In this document: positions 32,516 through 44,657 of the stretch, piece by piece
How the letters are laid out: each line of letters begins with the position of its first letter
How positions within the stretch are numbered: position 1 is the stretch's first letter
NCBI RefSeq assembly: GCF_027244095.1
Contig: NC_069658.1
Span: 267,724,687 to 267,788,686, forward strand
DNA: 64,000 bases
Direction of reading: 5' to 3'
DNA from: Hemicordylus capensis
Lineage: Eukaryota > Chordata > Lepidosauria > Squamata > Cordylidae
Position numbers and translations under genes: made by a program
The notes under the pieces: model-generated
What the model was told of the DNA's origin: nothing
The model's database searches: none
Seen by the model: the letters and a program-made list of their open reading frames with translations, nothing else

Positions 32516-33784
32516 TCGGCAAGAGTGTTTCCTTTTAACCTTTCTCAGTGGCAAGCAAATACTGATAGTAAAGAGTGATTATTGTTTGTTAAACCACCAT
32601 AATGTGCTGAGTGTTGCTAATGGACTGAGGTTGCAATCTTATGCACAATGAATATTTATGATGGAGTAAGTTCCACTGAAGTCAGGTTTGCTTCTAACTA
32701 TGAATAGGACTACACCGTTAGCTATGTGGTTAAGATAAGTGTCAATACAGGGGCAGTCCTTTCATGAGGCAAGATGAGCCAGTTGGCTCAGGGGGTGGGT
32801 AACTGGGGCTTCAACAGAGTGGTAAGATCCCCCCTCTGGTACTGCCATCAGAAGTTCAGAACTGCTCTTCAGGACTGCTCTGACCTTTGTAAGGCGTGTC
32901 AGTCCTTTCATAGCGGGCGAGAAGAGAAGAGATGAGATGGTTGCTGGTAATCTTTCTGTCCCCCACACCTCTTTCAAAGTTTGGAAGGGTTGGTTTTAAA
33001 AGGGGGTTGGCCACATCCAGGGCATGGGGCAAGGCAGCATTTGGTATCTTGCAGATCTGCAGCTGGGGCAAGGGTTTGGAGGGGATTGCCACTCACATTT
33101 TTCTCTACCCATCTAAATAATTTCAAACAAATTTTAAATCACTGAATGTTACTTGCGCTTAGGACTGATCGGGCTAGATAAGTTGCCCACTTCTTTAGTG
33201 ACACCCCCACCCCTGCTAAATGTTTAGGCTGGCTAAGGGCCTCAGGCACCACAATACCTTGGGTCACCCTTGTATAGATATTATCTTCCCAGAATTTTGA
33301 TTGGTGGTTTTCAGATTGTATTCTGGGCAACCCTGCAGTTTTTCAGAAGCATATTGGGAGTTTCTTGATGAGAGAATCAGTAACAGTGGACAAATGTCAC
33401 TAAAAGTCTACTAATAGTCAAGTAGTAATGCATTAATGGGTAGTGTGAGGTAGGTCGGGTCAGGGGTGGCTGGCTCCACATTTCAAGGGTTCCTTAGCAA
33501 ACTGCCCCCTTGGGCCCCTTCCTACCTGGGTGGGCCCCAACAGAATAGTTCTGTCCTTATAAAGGTTATAGGCAAAGATCTGAGGGATCAACTGTGGGCC
33601 CTTCTGGAGAACTAATTGCCCTTGGCAACTGCCCAGTGATGTTGACACTGGCTGTTGTTATTCAGAAAAGGTATTGCAGGAGGAGGAAGAGAAGTTTCTA
33701 TGAACAGAGAAGGGAGACTGTCCCAAGCATTGACAGTTTAGTTACCTAGGAGAAGATAACAAAATAGGAAGAGGAAGCTTAATA
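32516..33784. other. Intergenic, largely unrecognised
   Basis: 32630-32715 resembles the widespread GCAATCTTATGCAC / AGTAAGTTCCACTGAAGTCA short repeat. No gene found. Confidence 0.4.
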
Positions 33785-34152
33785 CAGTGGTCCCTTGACT
33801 TACGAACTACTCGACATAAGTATTTTTTGAGTTACAAACGGCAGTTTTAGATCCGGTTTTAGATGCGGTTTTTTCGACTTACAAATTTTTAGATGGGGTT
33901 TCCTCGACTTACGAATTTTACATGCAGTTTCCTTGACTTGCCTGCCTGTTTACTGCCTGTTTATTCTTGAAAAGAAATGTTCCTGTGCAGTTTGCAAGCC
34001 TTACTGGGGGTCTGGGTCTTTTTTCTAGGCTCCGGAACGCATTAATCCGTTCCCAATGCATTCCTATGGGAAACCGCTTTTCGACTTATGAACTTTTCGA
34101 CTTACAAATGTGCATTCGGAACGGATTAATTTCGTAAGTAGAGGGACCACTG
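33785..34152. mobile_element. Tigger/mariner-like nonautonomous DNA transposon (368 bp)
   Basis: Terminal inverted repeats CAGTGGTCCCTTGACTTACG and CGTAAGTAGAGGGACCACTG, flanked on each side by TA (33783-33784 and 34153-34154), the TSD of the Tc1/mariner superfamily. The interior repeats CTCGACTTACGAATTT-like sub-terminal motifs. No transposase frame. Confidence 0.85.
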
Positions 34153-34399
34153 TATGTGGTAGGTGCATGCATGGCCAGGCGTGCATAAAACAGTTGTGTG
34201 TTTGTACAAATTGTGAGAAGACATCCGAGGCTACAGATAAGAGATAGCTGGATGGCTTCAGGTACACTCTTTATTCAGTCCCAGGTGTGTATGGTAAATG
34301 AGGTTACCTGTAGGTCCTTGCCAAAAAACCTTTTTCTCCATCAATGTGTGTGAGGAACCCATGTTTACACTGAAGAGCGCAGAAATGAAGAAGATTGGA

Positions 34400-34703
34400 A
34401 CTAGGAGCATAGGAAGCTGCCGTATACAGAGGCAGACCATTGGATTATCTAGCTCAGTATTGTCTCTACACAGACTGGCAGCGGCTTCTCCAAGGTTGCA
34501 GGCAGGAATCTCTCTCAGCCCCATCTTGGAGAAGCTGGAGAGGGAACTTGAAACCTTCTGCTCTTCCCAGAGTGGCCCCATCCCCTGAGGGGAATATCTT
34601 ACAGTGCTCACATGTGGTCTCCCATTCAAATGCAACCAGGGTGGACCCTGCTTAGCTAAGAGGACAAGTCATGCTTCCTACCACAAGACCAGCTGCTTGA
34701 TAC
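34400..34703 (-). mobile_element. Composite SINE with 5S-like head
   Basis: GGAGCATAGGAAGCTGCCGT through the body (TCCCCTGAGGGGAATATCTT) and 5S-like head complement (TCTCCCATTCAAATGCAACC, ACCCTGCTTAGCTAAG). Its far end carries the next element. Confidence 0.8.
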
Positions 34704-35114
34704 TAGGGATGTACATGGAACTGGGAGGGGGTGGGGTGCCACTTTAAGGGTGGGGGAGGGTGCACTTACCCCTCCCTCCGCTTTTCCCCCGCCAGAGCTC
34801 GTTTTCCATAAAATCCTTTGGGGTGGCAGTGTCCTCCCTGCTGTCCTTTCCCCCTCTTCGGATGGAACCTACCGGGTGCGCATGTGCATGCGCCCGTCTG
34901 ACATGCATGTGCACCCGGTACTTCCAGCCACTTCCGGCCGAAGAGAGGGATGGCAGGGAGGTACACTGCTGCCCTGAAGGCTTTTATGGGAAATGAGTGT
35001 CAGCGGGCGGGGGGGGGAGTGAGGGAAGGGGTAAGTGCACCCTCCCCTGCCCTTAAAGTGGCACCCCCACTGGCTTCGAACTTCAAACCCTGCCCATGTT
35101 CATGCACATCCCTG
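34704..35114. mobile_element. GC-rich hAT-like MITE (411 bp)
   Basis: Ends TAGGGATGTACATGGAAC and GTTCATGCACATCCCTG are inverted. Sub-terminal CACTTTAAGGGTGGGGGAGG and CCTCCCCTGCCCTTAAAGTG continue the inversion for about 80 bp per arm. 8 bp flanks CTTGATAC and CCTGCTAC match at 6 of 8. Interior is GC-rich with CpGs. No coding capacity. Confidence 0.75.
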
Positions 35115-35389
35115 CCTGCTACCACAAAACCAGTAGCTAAAGCAGTAATTTATATAACAGTGTCACTGAACATGGTGCTCCTCAGCGTAATGTGAAGAAA
35201 AAGACCACGTCTCTATGTGAAGTCAGGGAGAGGTAATGTGATGAATAAATGAGGAAAACAGCTTAATGTATTTAGTTTGCTTTGGCTGGAAATGAAGACT
35301 CAAATGAAGGGATTAAACCATAGGTTTAATGGAAAAGGTGGATTTTGAGGAGCAAATCTGAAGGAAGATTTATAGGATCATAGGGCATG
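35115..35389. other. Intergenic, nothing recognised
   Basis: Short stretch without supported features. Confidence 0.3.
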
Positions 35390-35602
35390 ATCCAGACTAA
35401 GCACCATTTAAATCAATGAAACAAGTTAGTCATGGCTAACTTGTTAATTTAAATGATCTTAGTAATGACTGGTGTTAAATTAACTCCTGTTAATTTAAAC
35501 AGGAGTTTAAATGATTATATAATGATGTTAAATTAACTCCTGTTAATTTAAATGCATCCTAGTCATGACTTGATCGTGACCATAGTACATTAAAGTCTGG
35601 AT
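35390..35602. repeat. Imperfect palindromic element with internal direct repeats
   Basis: Ends ATCCAGACTAA and TAAAGTCTGGAT are inverted. Inside, an exact 26 bp unit recurs at 35474-35499 and 35527-35552; each unit is itself a palindrome with 10 bp arms (TTAAATTAAC / GTTAATTTAA). Looks like a MITE or foldback element; family unknown. Confidence 0.55.
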
Positions 35603-37218
35603 GTAAGTGAGAGTGTCAGTGATGTTTCACTGGTGTGATCACTCCATTCATTCATTCACTACAAACCCGTCTGGTGGTTGTTTCTGGTATGACTTTAGCA
35701 TTGAACACACTATACTTTCACTTTCCTTTCCACTGTCTCTAATTTTTCACTTTGCAGTTTCATTTCTTCAGACTTTGTTCAGCCCTCTGCTGCCAGAGCA
35801 ACACCTCTCCAGTCAGTTTCCACTGCGATTGTTGTCAGTATATAAATCATTCATAAGTGTTCTGCTGTGCAATAGGTTTTGTAGTGGTAAGGAAGGATGG
35901 GGAGAATGAATGCTCCTCCCTCATTCTCTTCTGCGTGTAAACTCTAAAAATTGTATAACTTAGCTTGCTTATGCTAACCAACCAAGTAAAGTCACATGCT
36001 TAGTGGGACCTTTACACAAATGTGTACAGGATTTGGCCATGTGCTCCAGCTTGGAACCAGCCAGGCCCTATATGGCACAGAATTAAACCAGGTTTGGATT
36101 GGGAGAGGAGAACCAGCACACTAGCAACCATGATGTATCTATATGCTTGCAGAATGCAAGCTTTGTTTACTCATATGTAACTCTTCCAGAGGATCCTGTT
36201 GAAAGTGGTTTTGGTTCCTGAGGGAAGAACTGGGAGCCTGCCTTGAGATAAAAATGGCATGCTGCCAGGACTGAGTTCAGCACACATTTTCAAAGTGGAA
36301 GGAAAAATCTAAAGCACAGTCTGAAACATTCCGACGTTTAGAAAAATATTGAAATTGTATAAAAGGGGGAAATAACATATTCAGCCACATCATTCTGAAG
36401 TTAGGCCTCCAATGTATTAGTTAAAGTGGAGTACAAGGGCTTGATATTGTGGATATGGCCGGAAGAGCTTGCTCAAGATAATTTAACACAGTTATGTTAC
36501 ACTTTTAACACCCTTTTACTGCCCAGTTATATAATCACAAATCCACCTTTTCAACTCATGTTTAAAGGCACATAGTCCGAACCACTCCACGTAGATTAAT
36601 TCCATTTTAAGATTAACCTTCAACCTTACTGTTATGTAGATTTATGATGTGTGGCAAACAGAACTATGGTTAAAATGGAATGTATACTATGATTCTTCTC
36701 ATTGTAATCCTTATAGTTATGAGAGATGCAGGTGGGAAATGATTTAAGTACCCTGTGCAAGGCAGGAATGTTACTGTTATTGAGTGTCAGTAGTACAGAT
36801 GCTGTGAAGGAACACTATCATCGGGTAATTAATAGAGTACAAAGGCAATATCCAGCACATAGAACAGTGTAACATGCATATGGCAGTCTGTAGGATAGTC
36901 ACAGTGCAATCCTAAACAAGTTTACCTAGAAGTAAATCCCATTCAGCTAAACGCATAGAATAAGAAACTTTTGTGGTATTTTGGTTGGTCCTAATAAAGG
37001 TATTACCAGATTGTGAGGTTTGGTATGTATTGTATTTGTCATCGTGGATGTAAGGAATATGTATTGTGTAGAGTAGTACCCTATAGGATAGTAATCAACT
37101 ACACATATAAATCCTACAACAGTAGTAAATAGACTAGTAGTGGGTAATCCATGAAAGTTTATGCTACAATACATCCATTAGTGTTTAAGGTGCCTGATGC
37201 CACAAGACCCTGTGTTGT
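35603..37218. other. Intergenic, mostly unrecognised
   Basis: Contains one short repeat (about 36903-36960, GCAATCCTAAACAAGTTTAC / AGTAAATCCCATTCAGCTAA). No exon seen. Confidence 0.4.
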
Positions 37219-37425
37219 TTTTAGCGAGTTAGCAGGCAGAAGGTTGCCGGTTCGAATCTTCACTGGTACTATATTGGGCAGCAGCTATATAGGAAGATGC
37301 TGGAAGACATCATCTCACACTGTGCTGGAGAAGGCAATGATAAACCCCTCCTGTATTCTACCAGAGAAAACCACAGGGTGTCCGGAGTCGAAATCGACTT
37401 GACGGCACACTTTACTTTCGTTTGG
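37219..37425 (+). mobile_element. tRNA-type SINE (ACTCGAC-tailed family), nearly full length
   Basis: Head TTAGCAGGCAGAAGGTTGCC with B box GGTTCGAATCTTC, body AGCTATATAGGAAGATGCTG, TAAACCCCTCCTGTATTCTA, tail GAAATCGACTTGACGGCACA and TTTAC. It lies at the upstream edge of the PXK CpG island. Confidence 0.8.
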
Positions 37426-37429
37426 GAGC

Positions 37430-38100
37430 GAAGGGAGGGGATTGGCTGCAAGCCATACTCTTCTTTTTCTCCGCCTCCTGCCCTGCATACAGAATCTGGC
37501 TCCAGCCTCTCTCTTTTTTCCTCGCAGGCCCGGTTGGTCAGGCCGGCCCGGCCTGGCTAGAGCCACCCGCCGTGGATACTAGAAGGGGGCTGCGGAGAAG
37601 CGGATCAAGGCTGAGCACCCTCCGGGCTTTAAGACCCAGAGGAGGCCGCCTTCCCCCGACTGGTTGGCTGCTCCTGTGTTGACAGCAGCCGAAGCGTCTC
37701 GGGGCTGGAGGGAGCCACCGGGTGAGGCGCGGAGAGCCGGGCTTCCTCTCCTCCTGCCCCAGCTCAGCATGGCCTTCATGGAGAAGCCGCCGGCTGGCAA
37801 AGTGCTGCTGGACGACACGGTGCCTCTGACAGCGGTGATCGAGGCGAGCCAGAGCTTGCATTCCCACACGGTGCGTCGAGAAGCGGGGGAAAGAGGCAGG
37901 CGGGCAGGCAGGCGGGCGAAGGCAGCGCCGACGGCCCGGGGGAGGAGGAGGCGGCAGCAGCAAGGGGCACCAGGAGCAGGCCGAGCCCGGCTAGGCAGGA
38001 GCTGCTTGCAACGAGGGGACAGGGCGGCCGCAAAGGGACGGGGGGAAGTGTGGAGCTGTGGGCGGCGGCGCTTGCGGGGGGCTGTGCCTATCTTTTATCA
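37430..38100 (+). promoter_or_regulatory. PXK CpG-island promoter and 5' UTR
   Basis: GC content and CpG density rise sharply from about 37540 and fall after 38100, spanning PXK exon 1. An inverted CCAAT box (ATTGG) is at 37441. No TATA box noticed upstream of the start codon, as expected for a broadly expressed gene. Transcription start not determinable. Confidence 0.75.
37769..37870 (+). CDS. PXK: PXK coding exon 1 (PX domain-containing pseudokinase)
   Basis: PXK is an endosomal PX-domain protein with a degenerate kinase domain and C-terminal WH2-like segment, linked to receptor trafficking and Na,K-ATPase modulation. This exon encodes the first 34 residues, MAFMEKPPAGKVLLDDTVPL then TAVIEASQSLHSHT, virtually identical to mammalian PXK and including the beginning of the PX domain. 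Start ATG at 37769 in context CTCAGCATGG; donor GTGCGT at 37871; phase 0. Intron 1 is 14.1 kb. Order RPP14-HTD2-PXK on one strand matches mammals. Confidence 0.96.
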
Positions 38101-39261
38101 TTTGCGTGAGAGCGAGGTCCACAGGCAATAGGAGAGTGAGGGCACCCCGGGATGGGCGGGGAGAGGCATGCGGAATCCAAGATGCTGGCTTGAAAACACA
38201 CCGAGTTTGGGGAGGAGGAAGGAAGCAAGATAAGAAGAGCCCCTTTCCCGAAGGTTTAAGGGTGTCTGAGTACACTGCTTGGGGGGCTTCTGGGCACGAG
38301 GCTGGGGAGTGAAGGAGTCCTCATGGGGGAGGGAGGCATGCCTTAGTGGAAATCATCATCGCTGTCATCATCCAGAGTAATTTGTGCTGCGGTGGGGGCG
38401 GTCAGCTCTGGTATAGCCTTCCAGTGTCGGAGCTGGTAAGCCCGACTGAGAAGCAGTGTGATGTAGTGGTTAGTGTGTCGGACATAAACTGGGAAGACGT
38501 GTGTTCACATCCAAACACAGTGTAATGTCTGAAGGGAGGGAGAGAGAGAGAGAGAGAGTGTGTGTTTCTGGGTATCATGTTGTGTGAGCGTAAATGTATT
38601 TACAGAGTTCATGTTTCTGAGTGAATGTGTATTCCTTAGAAAGTGAACCTGGTTACAGCCCCCCTCAAATGTAGGGTGTATACTACTTAAAACATTGTAT
38701 GTGGGTTGAACATGTGAATCAGGAGCATAGCTAGGGGAGAAGGGGCCTGTGTTCGCCCCTCTCCCTGGTGGCCCCTGGGAGTGAGGGAGATAATGAGGGA
38801 GGGAGGAGTGGAGCTGGGGGGCCCAGGTTCTTTGAACCCTTCTGCTCAACTATAGCGACACCCCTGATATGAATAATTGTATGTGCATACAGGTTTGTAT
38901 GTGTGCGCGCTCTGTACAGAGTATACATGTGTTGAACATAATGTCTGAACAGGGCTTTGGCCTAAACCTTTTTAGGATAAAAAGTGGACACAGACACCCT
39001 AAGCTCTTTGGAGGAGAGATAGGAGGTAGATAGAAAGCAAAACAGCCATAAAACACATTAAACTGGGATATTTGGAAGCTCCCCTGAGAACTTGCAGGAG
39101 GCATTCCTGTGATGCTGAGAATTGGGAGGGAAGGATTTTGGGCAAAGGGATGTTTCCAAGCAGATGTGATTTCTGTCACCTCTTTCCTAGAAAGTAGCTG
39201 TATGAGGTGCTTTATAGAACATGGTAGATGGGGGGGGGGGGCTTGGAACTAATAGCAGTTA
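37871..39261. other. PXK intron 1, first part
   Basis: GC-rich up to about 38330. A tRNA-SINE fragment lies at 38453-38520 (GTGATGTAGTGGTTAGTGTG), followed by (GA)n/(GT)n at 38537-38566. The rest is unrecognised. Confidence 0.5.
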
Positions 39262-39480
39262 GCAGACCCCTGCTAACTGAGCAAAGAGACACCTTTTTAA
39301 AGTGGTGATTTAATAGCAGAGGGAGAGCAACTGGCCCTAATCCAGCCCCAGCACAGCATCCCTCCGGTGGCTATTGCTGGTATCTGCCTTATGTTTCTTT
39401 TTAGATTGCGAGCCCTTTGAGGTCAGGGGAGGGGACCATCTTCAACTTTGATTGAAGAGCCGTATATAAATATTCACAGT
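39262..39480 (+). repeat. Unclassified interspersed repeat, copy 3 of 3
   Basis: CTGCTAACTGAGCAAAGAGA, GATTGCGAGCCCTTTGAGGT, GAAGAGCCGTATATAAATAT, then a TAGTAGTAATAG tail. Confidence 0.65.
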
Positions 39481-40262
39481 AGACGTAGTAGTAATAGAGG
39501 TAGGAGGTACTGTGAGCACGCCACAGTGGGATGCATTGTGAGTGGTGGTGGTAGGAGTGAGGTTAGGATGAGGACTCAGGTCGGCAGTACTAGATTGAAG
39601 TCTGACTTACTTGGGGAAAGGGGAATGATAAGAAGATCTCAATTTGTGGTATGGGGTGTTCCAGTGGGGATATTTTTGACTTGGGGATAATAAAAACTGC
39701 TTTGCTTTGGATCAGACCAATATTTTATCTAGTCTACTAATATTCTGTTCCCATCGGTGGTTGGCCGGAGCTTCTGGGAAACTTGCAAGCAGGACATGGG
39801 CAAAACTCCACCACCTAATATTCAGAGGTATATTGCTTTACTAGCTTCCAGGCTTGTTAAGGGGAAAATCAAACAAAAACCCAACCCTCTTTTTGTTCAC
39901 CAATTACGGAGGTTGCAGCTTAAATACTGGCTTAAAAACAACAACACCAAAAACAAGTCTGCTCCAAGATCACAGGCTACAAATGCAGGAAGTGTAATGC
40001 TGCATTGTGTCGACACAGTGGCCACTGTAGTTTAATGATGGATTTTATCATACGAAACCCCCATAGAAATGCATGGTTTTTTTGCCATAGGGCTTGATTC
40101 TTCTCATTTTAGTCAGTGGCAGGGTAATAGGCAGCATTCAAAAAAGTTGCCCTGTTCACAGTTCTGGCGCCAAGGTAAACTACATTTATTGTAACACAAT
40201 TGTTACCAAGAATGACTTGCTATACAGTCTGGAACAATTCTGGCTTCAATCTGTTTTGATGC
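39481..40262. other. PXK intron 1, unrecognised
   Basis: Short ORFs only; no exon or repeat recognised. Confidence 0.35.
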
Positions 40263-40490
40263 GAGGGGGGGAAGTAACTTGCCTAGGGAGCAAGAGGCTG
40301 TCAGTTCAAATCCCTGCTGGTATGTTTCCCAGACTATGGGAAACACCTATATCGGGCAGCAGCGATATAAGATGCTGAAAAGCATAATCGCACTGGCAAT
40401 GGTAAACCCCTCCTGCATTCTACCAAGAAAACCACATGGCTCTGTGGTCGCCAGGAGTCACGCTGATTTGGGCACAGTCAATATGTATTA
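40263..40490 (+). mobile_element. tRNA-type SINE (ACTCGAC-tailed family)
   Basis: AACTTGCCTAGGGAGCAAGA, B box CAGTTCAAATCCCTGC, GTTTCCCAGACTATGGGAAA, CTATATCGGGCAGCAGCGAT, GTAAACCCCTCCTGCATTCT; diverged tail. Confidence 0.8.
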
Positions 40491-41267
40491 TTATGGGTGA
40501 CCTTCCTTTGTTAACCTGATAGGTTGCTAATTCAGGGATGATAATTTGATGTTTTCTCAATAGGAGTGTTTTGAATAACTGAAGACCATTTCCTAAATGG
40601 GCAATTTAACTATGGAATGGGTGAGACTAATGCTTTGCATGTTGTATGTGGTATAAGAAAATAAGGCAGTTTTGCAGTTAGGAATGCACAGAGCTGTGCG
40701 TTGTCTGAAGCTTCAGTTGCTCCCTTCAGAAATCTGCTGCAAGATCAGCAGCTGTGCTGCCTGTTTCAGGAAACCATTTCCTTCCATTCTGCTTTGCTGA
40801 TATAGTTCATGAAGGCAAATATTATGCCTTATTTATGCCATAAATTGCCAGTGCTCTCTTGTCCAAAGAAAACTGCTCCTGGACTTTCCACCGCTTGAGG
40901 AAATATGGAGCATTAACAGTGTATAACTTATGAGAGAGTTAATCTTCAGACCTGTTTTAGGCTTAGTCCTATTCTTTGTTTATATACCTAAGTTGCTTGG
41001 CACCAGGAGCCAGGTATTCTTGGTCTTTGGCAAGAGCTGCAACTAGATTATTGACAAATGTCCAGTACCCAGAACTAAGTTTACAATTAATACATGAACA
41101 TTATAAGTAAATTGGCAACACTAATCTGTGCTTCCTTTCTCTTCTCTCCCCTCCAAAAATGGTTTTTAAAAGGCATAGCTTGACCAGTTATACTTATGAG
41201 CTCCGTGTCCTAGACTTGTAAATAACTATTTTCCCATTAGCCTACCTCAAGCAACAATTGCCTCCAG
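40491..41267. other. PXK intron 1, unrecognised
   Basis: No supported feature. Confidence 0.35.
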
Positions 41268-41392
41268 GTAATTGGTGGAGGAGGCAATGGTAAACCCCTT
41301 CTGTATTCTACCAAAAGAAAACCACAGGGCTCTGTGGGCGCCAGGAGTAGAAATCGACTTGATGGCACACTTTTACCTTTTAATTGATAAAG
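41268..41392 (+). mobile_element. tRNA-type SINE 3' part (ACTCGAC-tailed family)
   Basis: GGCAATGGTAAACCCCTTCT, AACCACAGGGCTCTGTGG, AGAAATCGACTTGATGGCAC, TTTTACCTTTT tail. Confidence 0.8.
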
Positions 41393-41534
41393 GAAGCCTT
41401 AGAAAACTGGAAGAGAATAAGCTTTTTCCATTCAGAATTCAGTCTGCCAAATGTGATTAGCACAGTCAGGTGGGCTGAAGAAAATGCCTGAGTCATTTTC
41501 ATAGATGTATTTATTAATTACAGGAACTTATTAT

Positions 41535-41800
41535 CTTTATTTATTTATTTTATTTAAAATATTTCTATACCACCCAAAACTTCTGTCTCTGGGCAGTTTA
41601 CAATTAAAATCATTTCAAAACATCAAATCAATTAACGATTAAAATCATTGAAAACATTGAAAACATTAAAAACTCAATATTAAAAATATTAAAACTATAA
41701 ATCTAATTAAAAGCCCAGGTGAATAAATGTGTCTTCAGTTCACACTGAATGCTGACATATTCAACAAATGTGTCTTCCTGCTCTTGAGTCAAATAACCTT
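41535..41800 (-). mobile_element. L2-type LINE 3' UTR fragment
   Basis: TTTCTATACCACCCAAAACT, CTGGGCAGTTTACAATTAAA and an A-rich tract, the antisense L2 3' end. Confidence 0.65.
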
Positions 41801-42939
41801 TTAGAGTTGTTAACAACAGAAGAACAATAATTAAAAAACGTTTTTAATAAACCCAACAGTATCTGACAGCCTCAGCACATAGCAAACTACAATTATCAGC
41901 TTAAAAACACAGAAGATCTAAAAAGCTTGGCAAATTAAAAAAATGTTTACTTGGCACTGAAAGGACAACAAGGCACCAGGTGAGGTGCCCTGGGGAGAGG
42001 ATTTCTGAGTGAAGGTGCAACCACTTTTCAAGGCCCAAACTCTGATCACTATCTGTCTTGCCTCTGATGGGGTGTGTGTGTGTAGGAGGGACTTGGAGAA
42101 GGATCTCTGCAGATTATTGTAAAATTTAGGTGGGTTTTTATGTGGGAGAAAGCAGTCCTTTAGATACTTTGCAAGCCCCACATACCTGACAAACCCACAC
42201 AGTCTTTTCTTGGCAGACTCATCTGGTAAAATGGGAAATGTAAATTGAATCTTCCAAAGTATTATTTCAATCAATATATGAATACATGAAACTGGACTAC
42301 CTGGACTACATAATTTGCTTAGTTGGAACTTTGGTTGATACATGAAATATGAGTTAAACCAGATAACTTGGATTTAAATTGATGTAATTCCTTTGAAGTA
42401 AACTGTATGAAACTAGTTTACATCCAGCCACTAGAGTCTCTTGTCTGACTTCTAAGTACCTTCTTCCTTTTGAAAAAGGCATTTCAACAAACTTTATATT
42501 ATTGGTCATTGAAGGATAGCTGTAAACTTTATTGCAGTCCTAAAAGACATAAATACAAGCAAAAGTTGAAGTGAGTCTCTTCACCCTGCTTTGGATTGTT
42601 AGAGAGAGATAGGCTCCAGTTTCCTCCAACAACAAGCCTTTAAAAGCACTTTTCCTATCCAAATACTGTTGGGACTAGTCTTTGATGTGTAGGTGTTGTT
42701 AAAAGGGGGTGGGTGGGTAGGTGCCTGTGGGAGAGAGCCTTGATCTTTGTATTTCCATTTTGCTAGTACATGTTGGGGAAAGTTCAAGTAGCAATTTATT
42801 CTTTTAATCAGGCGTGCACAATGAAGCTAGAATGTTGTTGGGCCATGCCTGTGACGTCTCAGCAGCATTCAGCTGTGCTTACATTCTTTATCCCATTATT
42901 AGGCAATCATCAAGAAAATTGCACAGGGATACTACACCA
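41801..42939. other. PXK intron 1, unrecognised
   Basis: About 1.1 kb with short ORFs and no recognised exon or repeat. Confidence 0.35.
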
Positions 42940-43163
42940 GCTAGTGTGGTGTAGTGGTTAGAGTGCGGGACTAGGACCGGGGAGACCCGAGTTCAAATCC
43001 CCATTCAGCCATGATATTTGTTGGGTGACTCTGGGCCAGTCACTTCTCTCTCAGCCTAACCTACTTCACAGGGTTGTTGAGAGGAGAAACCTAAGTAATG
43101 TAGTACACCGCTTGGGCTCCTTGGAGGAAGAGCGGGATATAAAATGTAAAGTAAATAAAATTT
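42940..43163 (+). mobile_element. tRNA-derived SINE (squamate type)
   Basis: GTGTGGTGTAGTGGTTAGAG, B box GAGTTCAAATCC, TCACTTCTCTCTCAGCCTAA, CTTGGAGGAAGAGCGGGATA; full length with a short A-rich end. Confidence 0.85.
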
Positions 43164-43689
43164 CATAGAAAATGTTTTTTATATATGGCATGGCAGTGGC
43201 CACTCTATGTGACCTTTCTGCTATCTGAATAGTGAAACTAAGTGAGGGCAAGAATGCAGTGCATGGCAGAGGCTGTCTTTGATGTAGGTCTTTCCTTAAA
43301 TTAAATATAAATGACAGATTTCTTTAATAGTAGCAAGGCAACATATAGTCACTGAAGCCATATTAAGTGGTGTGTGTGCTCAACTGAGTTCTGCAAATCA
43401 CGTTTTCATTTTAAAATGTTAAGACCTTGTGGCTGCACAGTTCCCTGAGAAGAATGTGGCACTGTTTCCTAAATACTACTACAAATATATACCACTTTTC
43501 AACAAAAGTGCTCAAAGCAGTTTTCATCGAAAAATAATAAATACACATTATTGTCCCCAAATGTTATGCTTTCCAAGGTTTGGAGACTGACTCTTAGTTT
43601 TTGAACATTAGCAGCCTAATTGGCATATTAGACCTTGTTCTGTCCAGCCAATGGAACTGCTGAACTGCAGTGCATAATTGGCCTATAGG
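43164..43689. other. PXK intron 1; short LINE tail at about 43470-43545
   Basis: ATATACCACTTTTCAACAAA then CAAAGCAGTTTTCATCG resembles an antisense LINE 3' tail. Otherwise nothing recognised. Confidence 0.4.
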
Positions 43690-43985
43690 ATTTGTTGGGA
43701 CAGGATGTGGGGATGGCCACCAGCTTGGATGGCTTTAAAACGGGATCAGACCAATTCATGGAGGACACGTCTCAGTGGCTACTAATTTTGGTGGCTGTAT
43801 GATCCCTTCAGGCTCGGGGCAGTATGCCTCTGAATCCTAGTTGCAGGGGAGCAATGAGAGAAGAGGGGATGTGCCTTCATCTCCAGCTGGTGGGCTTCGC
43901 AGAGGCATCTAACGGGCTGCTGTGGGAAACAAGATGCTGGACTACATAGGCACTGGGTCTGACCGAGCAAGGATCTTCTTATCTT
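43690..43985 (+). mobile_element. CR1 LINE 3' end
   Basis: GGGATGGCCACCAGCTTGGA (the VMATSLDG block), CAATTCATGGAGGACA, AGATGCTGGACTACATAGGC, ending in ATCTTCTTATCTTCTTA. Confidence 0.75.
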
Positions 43986-44657
43986 CTTAAGTAACTGGTT
44001 AGAAGGGGTTTGTCACACAAACCAGGAAATTGAATCCCACATAATTGTATGTGGCATGCATGCCTATCGGGTGTGGAGAAATAAATGTCATGGGGGGGAG
44101 AAATCCACAAAGGTTTTATGCTAGAATTCTGCCAGTCTTCTGCCAGGCTAAAATACATGAACTTGGTGTAACATGTAACTACAACTGTCTTTTTTCTTTG
44201 ACAGCATGTTTGACTGTAAAATTAGTTACAGCTAACTGCTTATACAGGAGAAAAGCTGGTATACACCTACCATTTATTGAAATGACTGCGGCTATTGCTT
44301 TCCTAGGAAATGCAGACCTAACCATTAGAGTATGTGCCCTGTCTCCAGACTAGACTTCTCAATATTCTATGAAGGCTACCTTTTGAAATGTTTGTCCAGA
44401 ATGTGGCAAACGATATTGCTGACTTACACTAGCCAAAGAGAACATATAGCTCTCAAGTCTCAGACAGTTGCACTGGCTATTGGTGAGTTTCTAGGCCCAA
44501 GTCAAAGTATTGGTTTTACCCTTTAGAGCCTCGGATATGTGAATGAACAGCTCCTCTCATCTACGCTCTCCTGTGTCGTCTTATCTGTAGGAGAGAGATT
44601 GTTATGTGTGTGCCCTCACCTTCTGAGGGTTTATGGGTGGCAACCAGTCTATGGGAG
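43986..44657. other. PXK intron 1, unrecognised
   Basis: Includes a possible degraded L2 remnant near 44460-44530. No exon. Confidence 0.3.

Noticed and set aside
37538-37963. Long minus-strand and other-frame ORFs over the PXK first exon
   Set aside because: Expected by chance in a CpG island; the + strand PXK exon explains the conservation.
39228-39241. Poly-G run as a G-quadruplex regulatory site
   Set aside because: A single homopolymer without spaced G-tracts; more likely a polymerase-slippage tract.
42945-43015. tRNA genes at SINE heads
   Set aside because: A and B boxes are present but no cloverleaf closes, and the sequence continues into the SINE body and tail.
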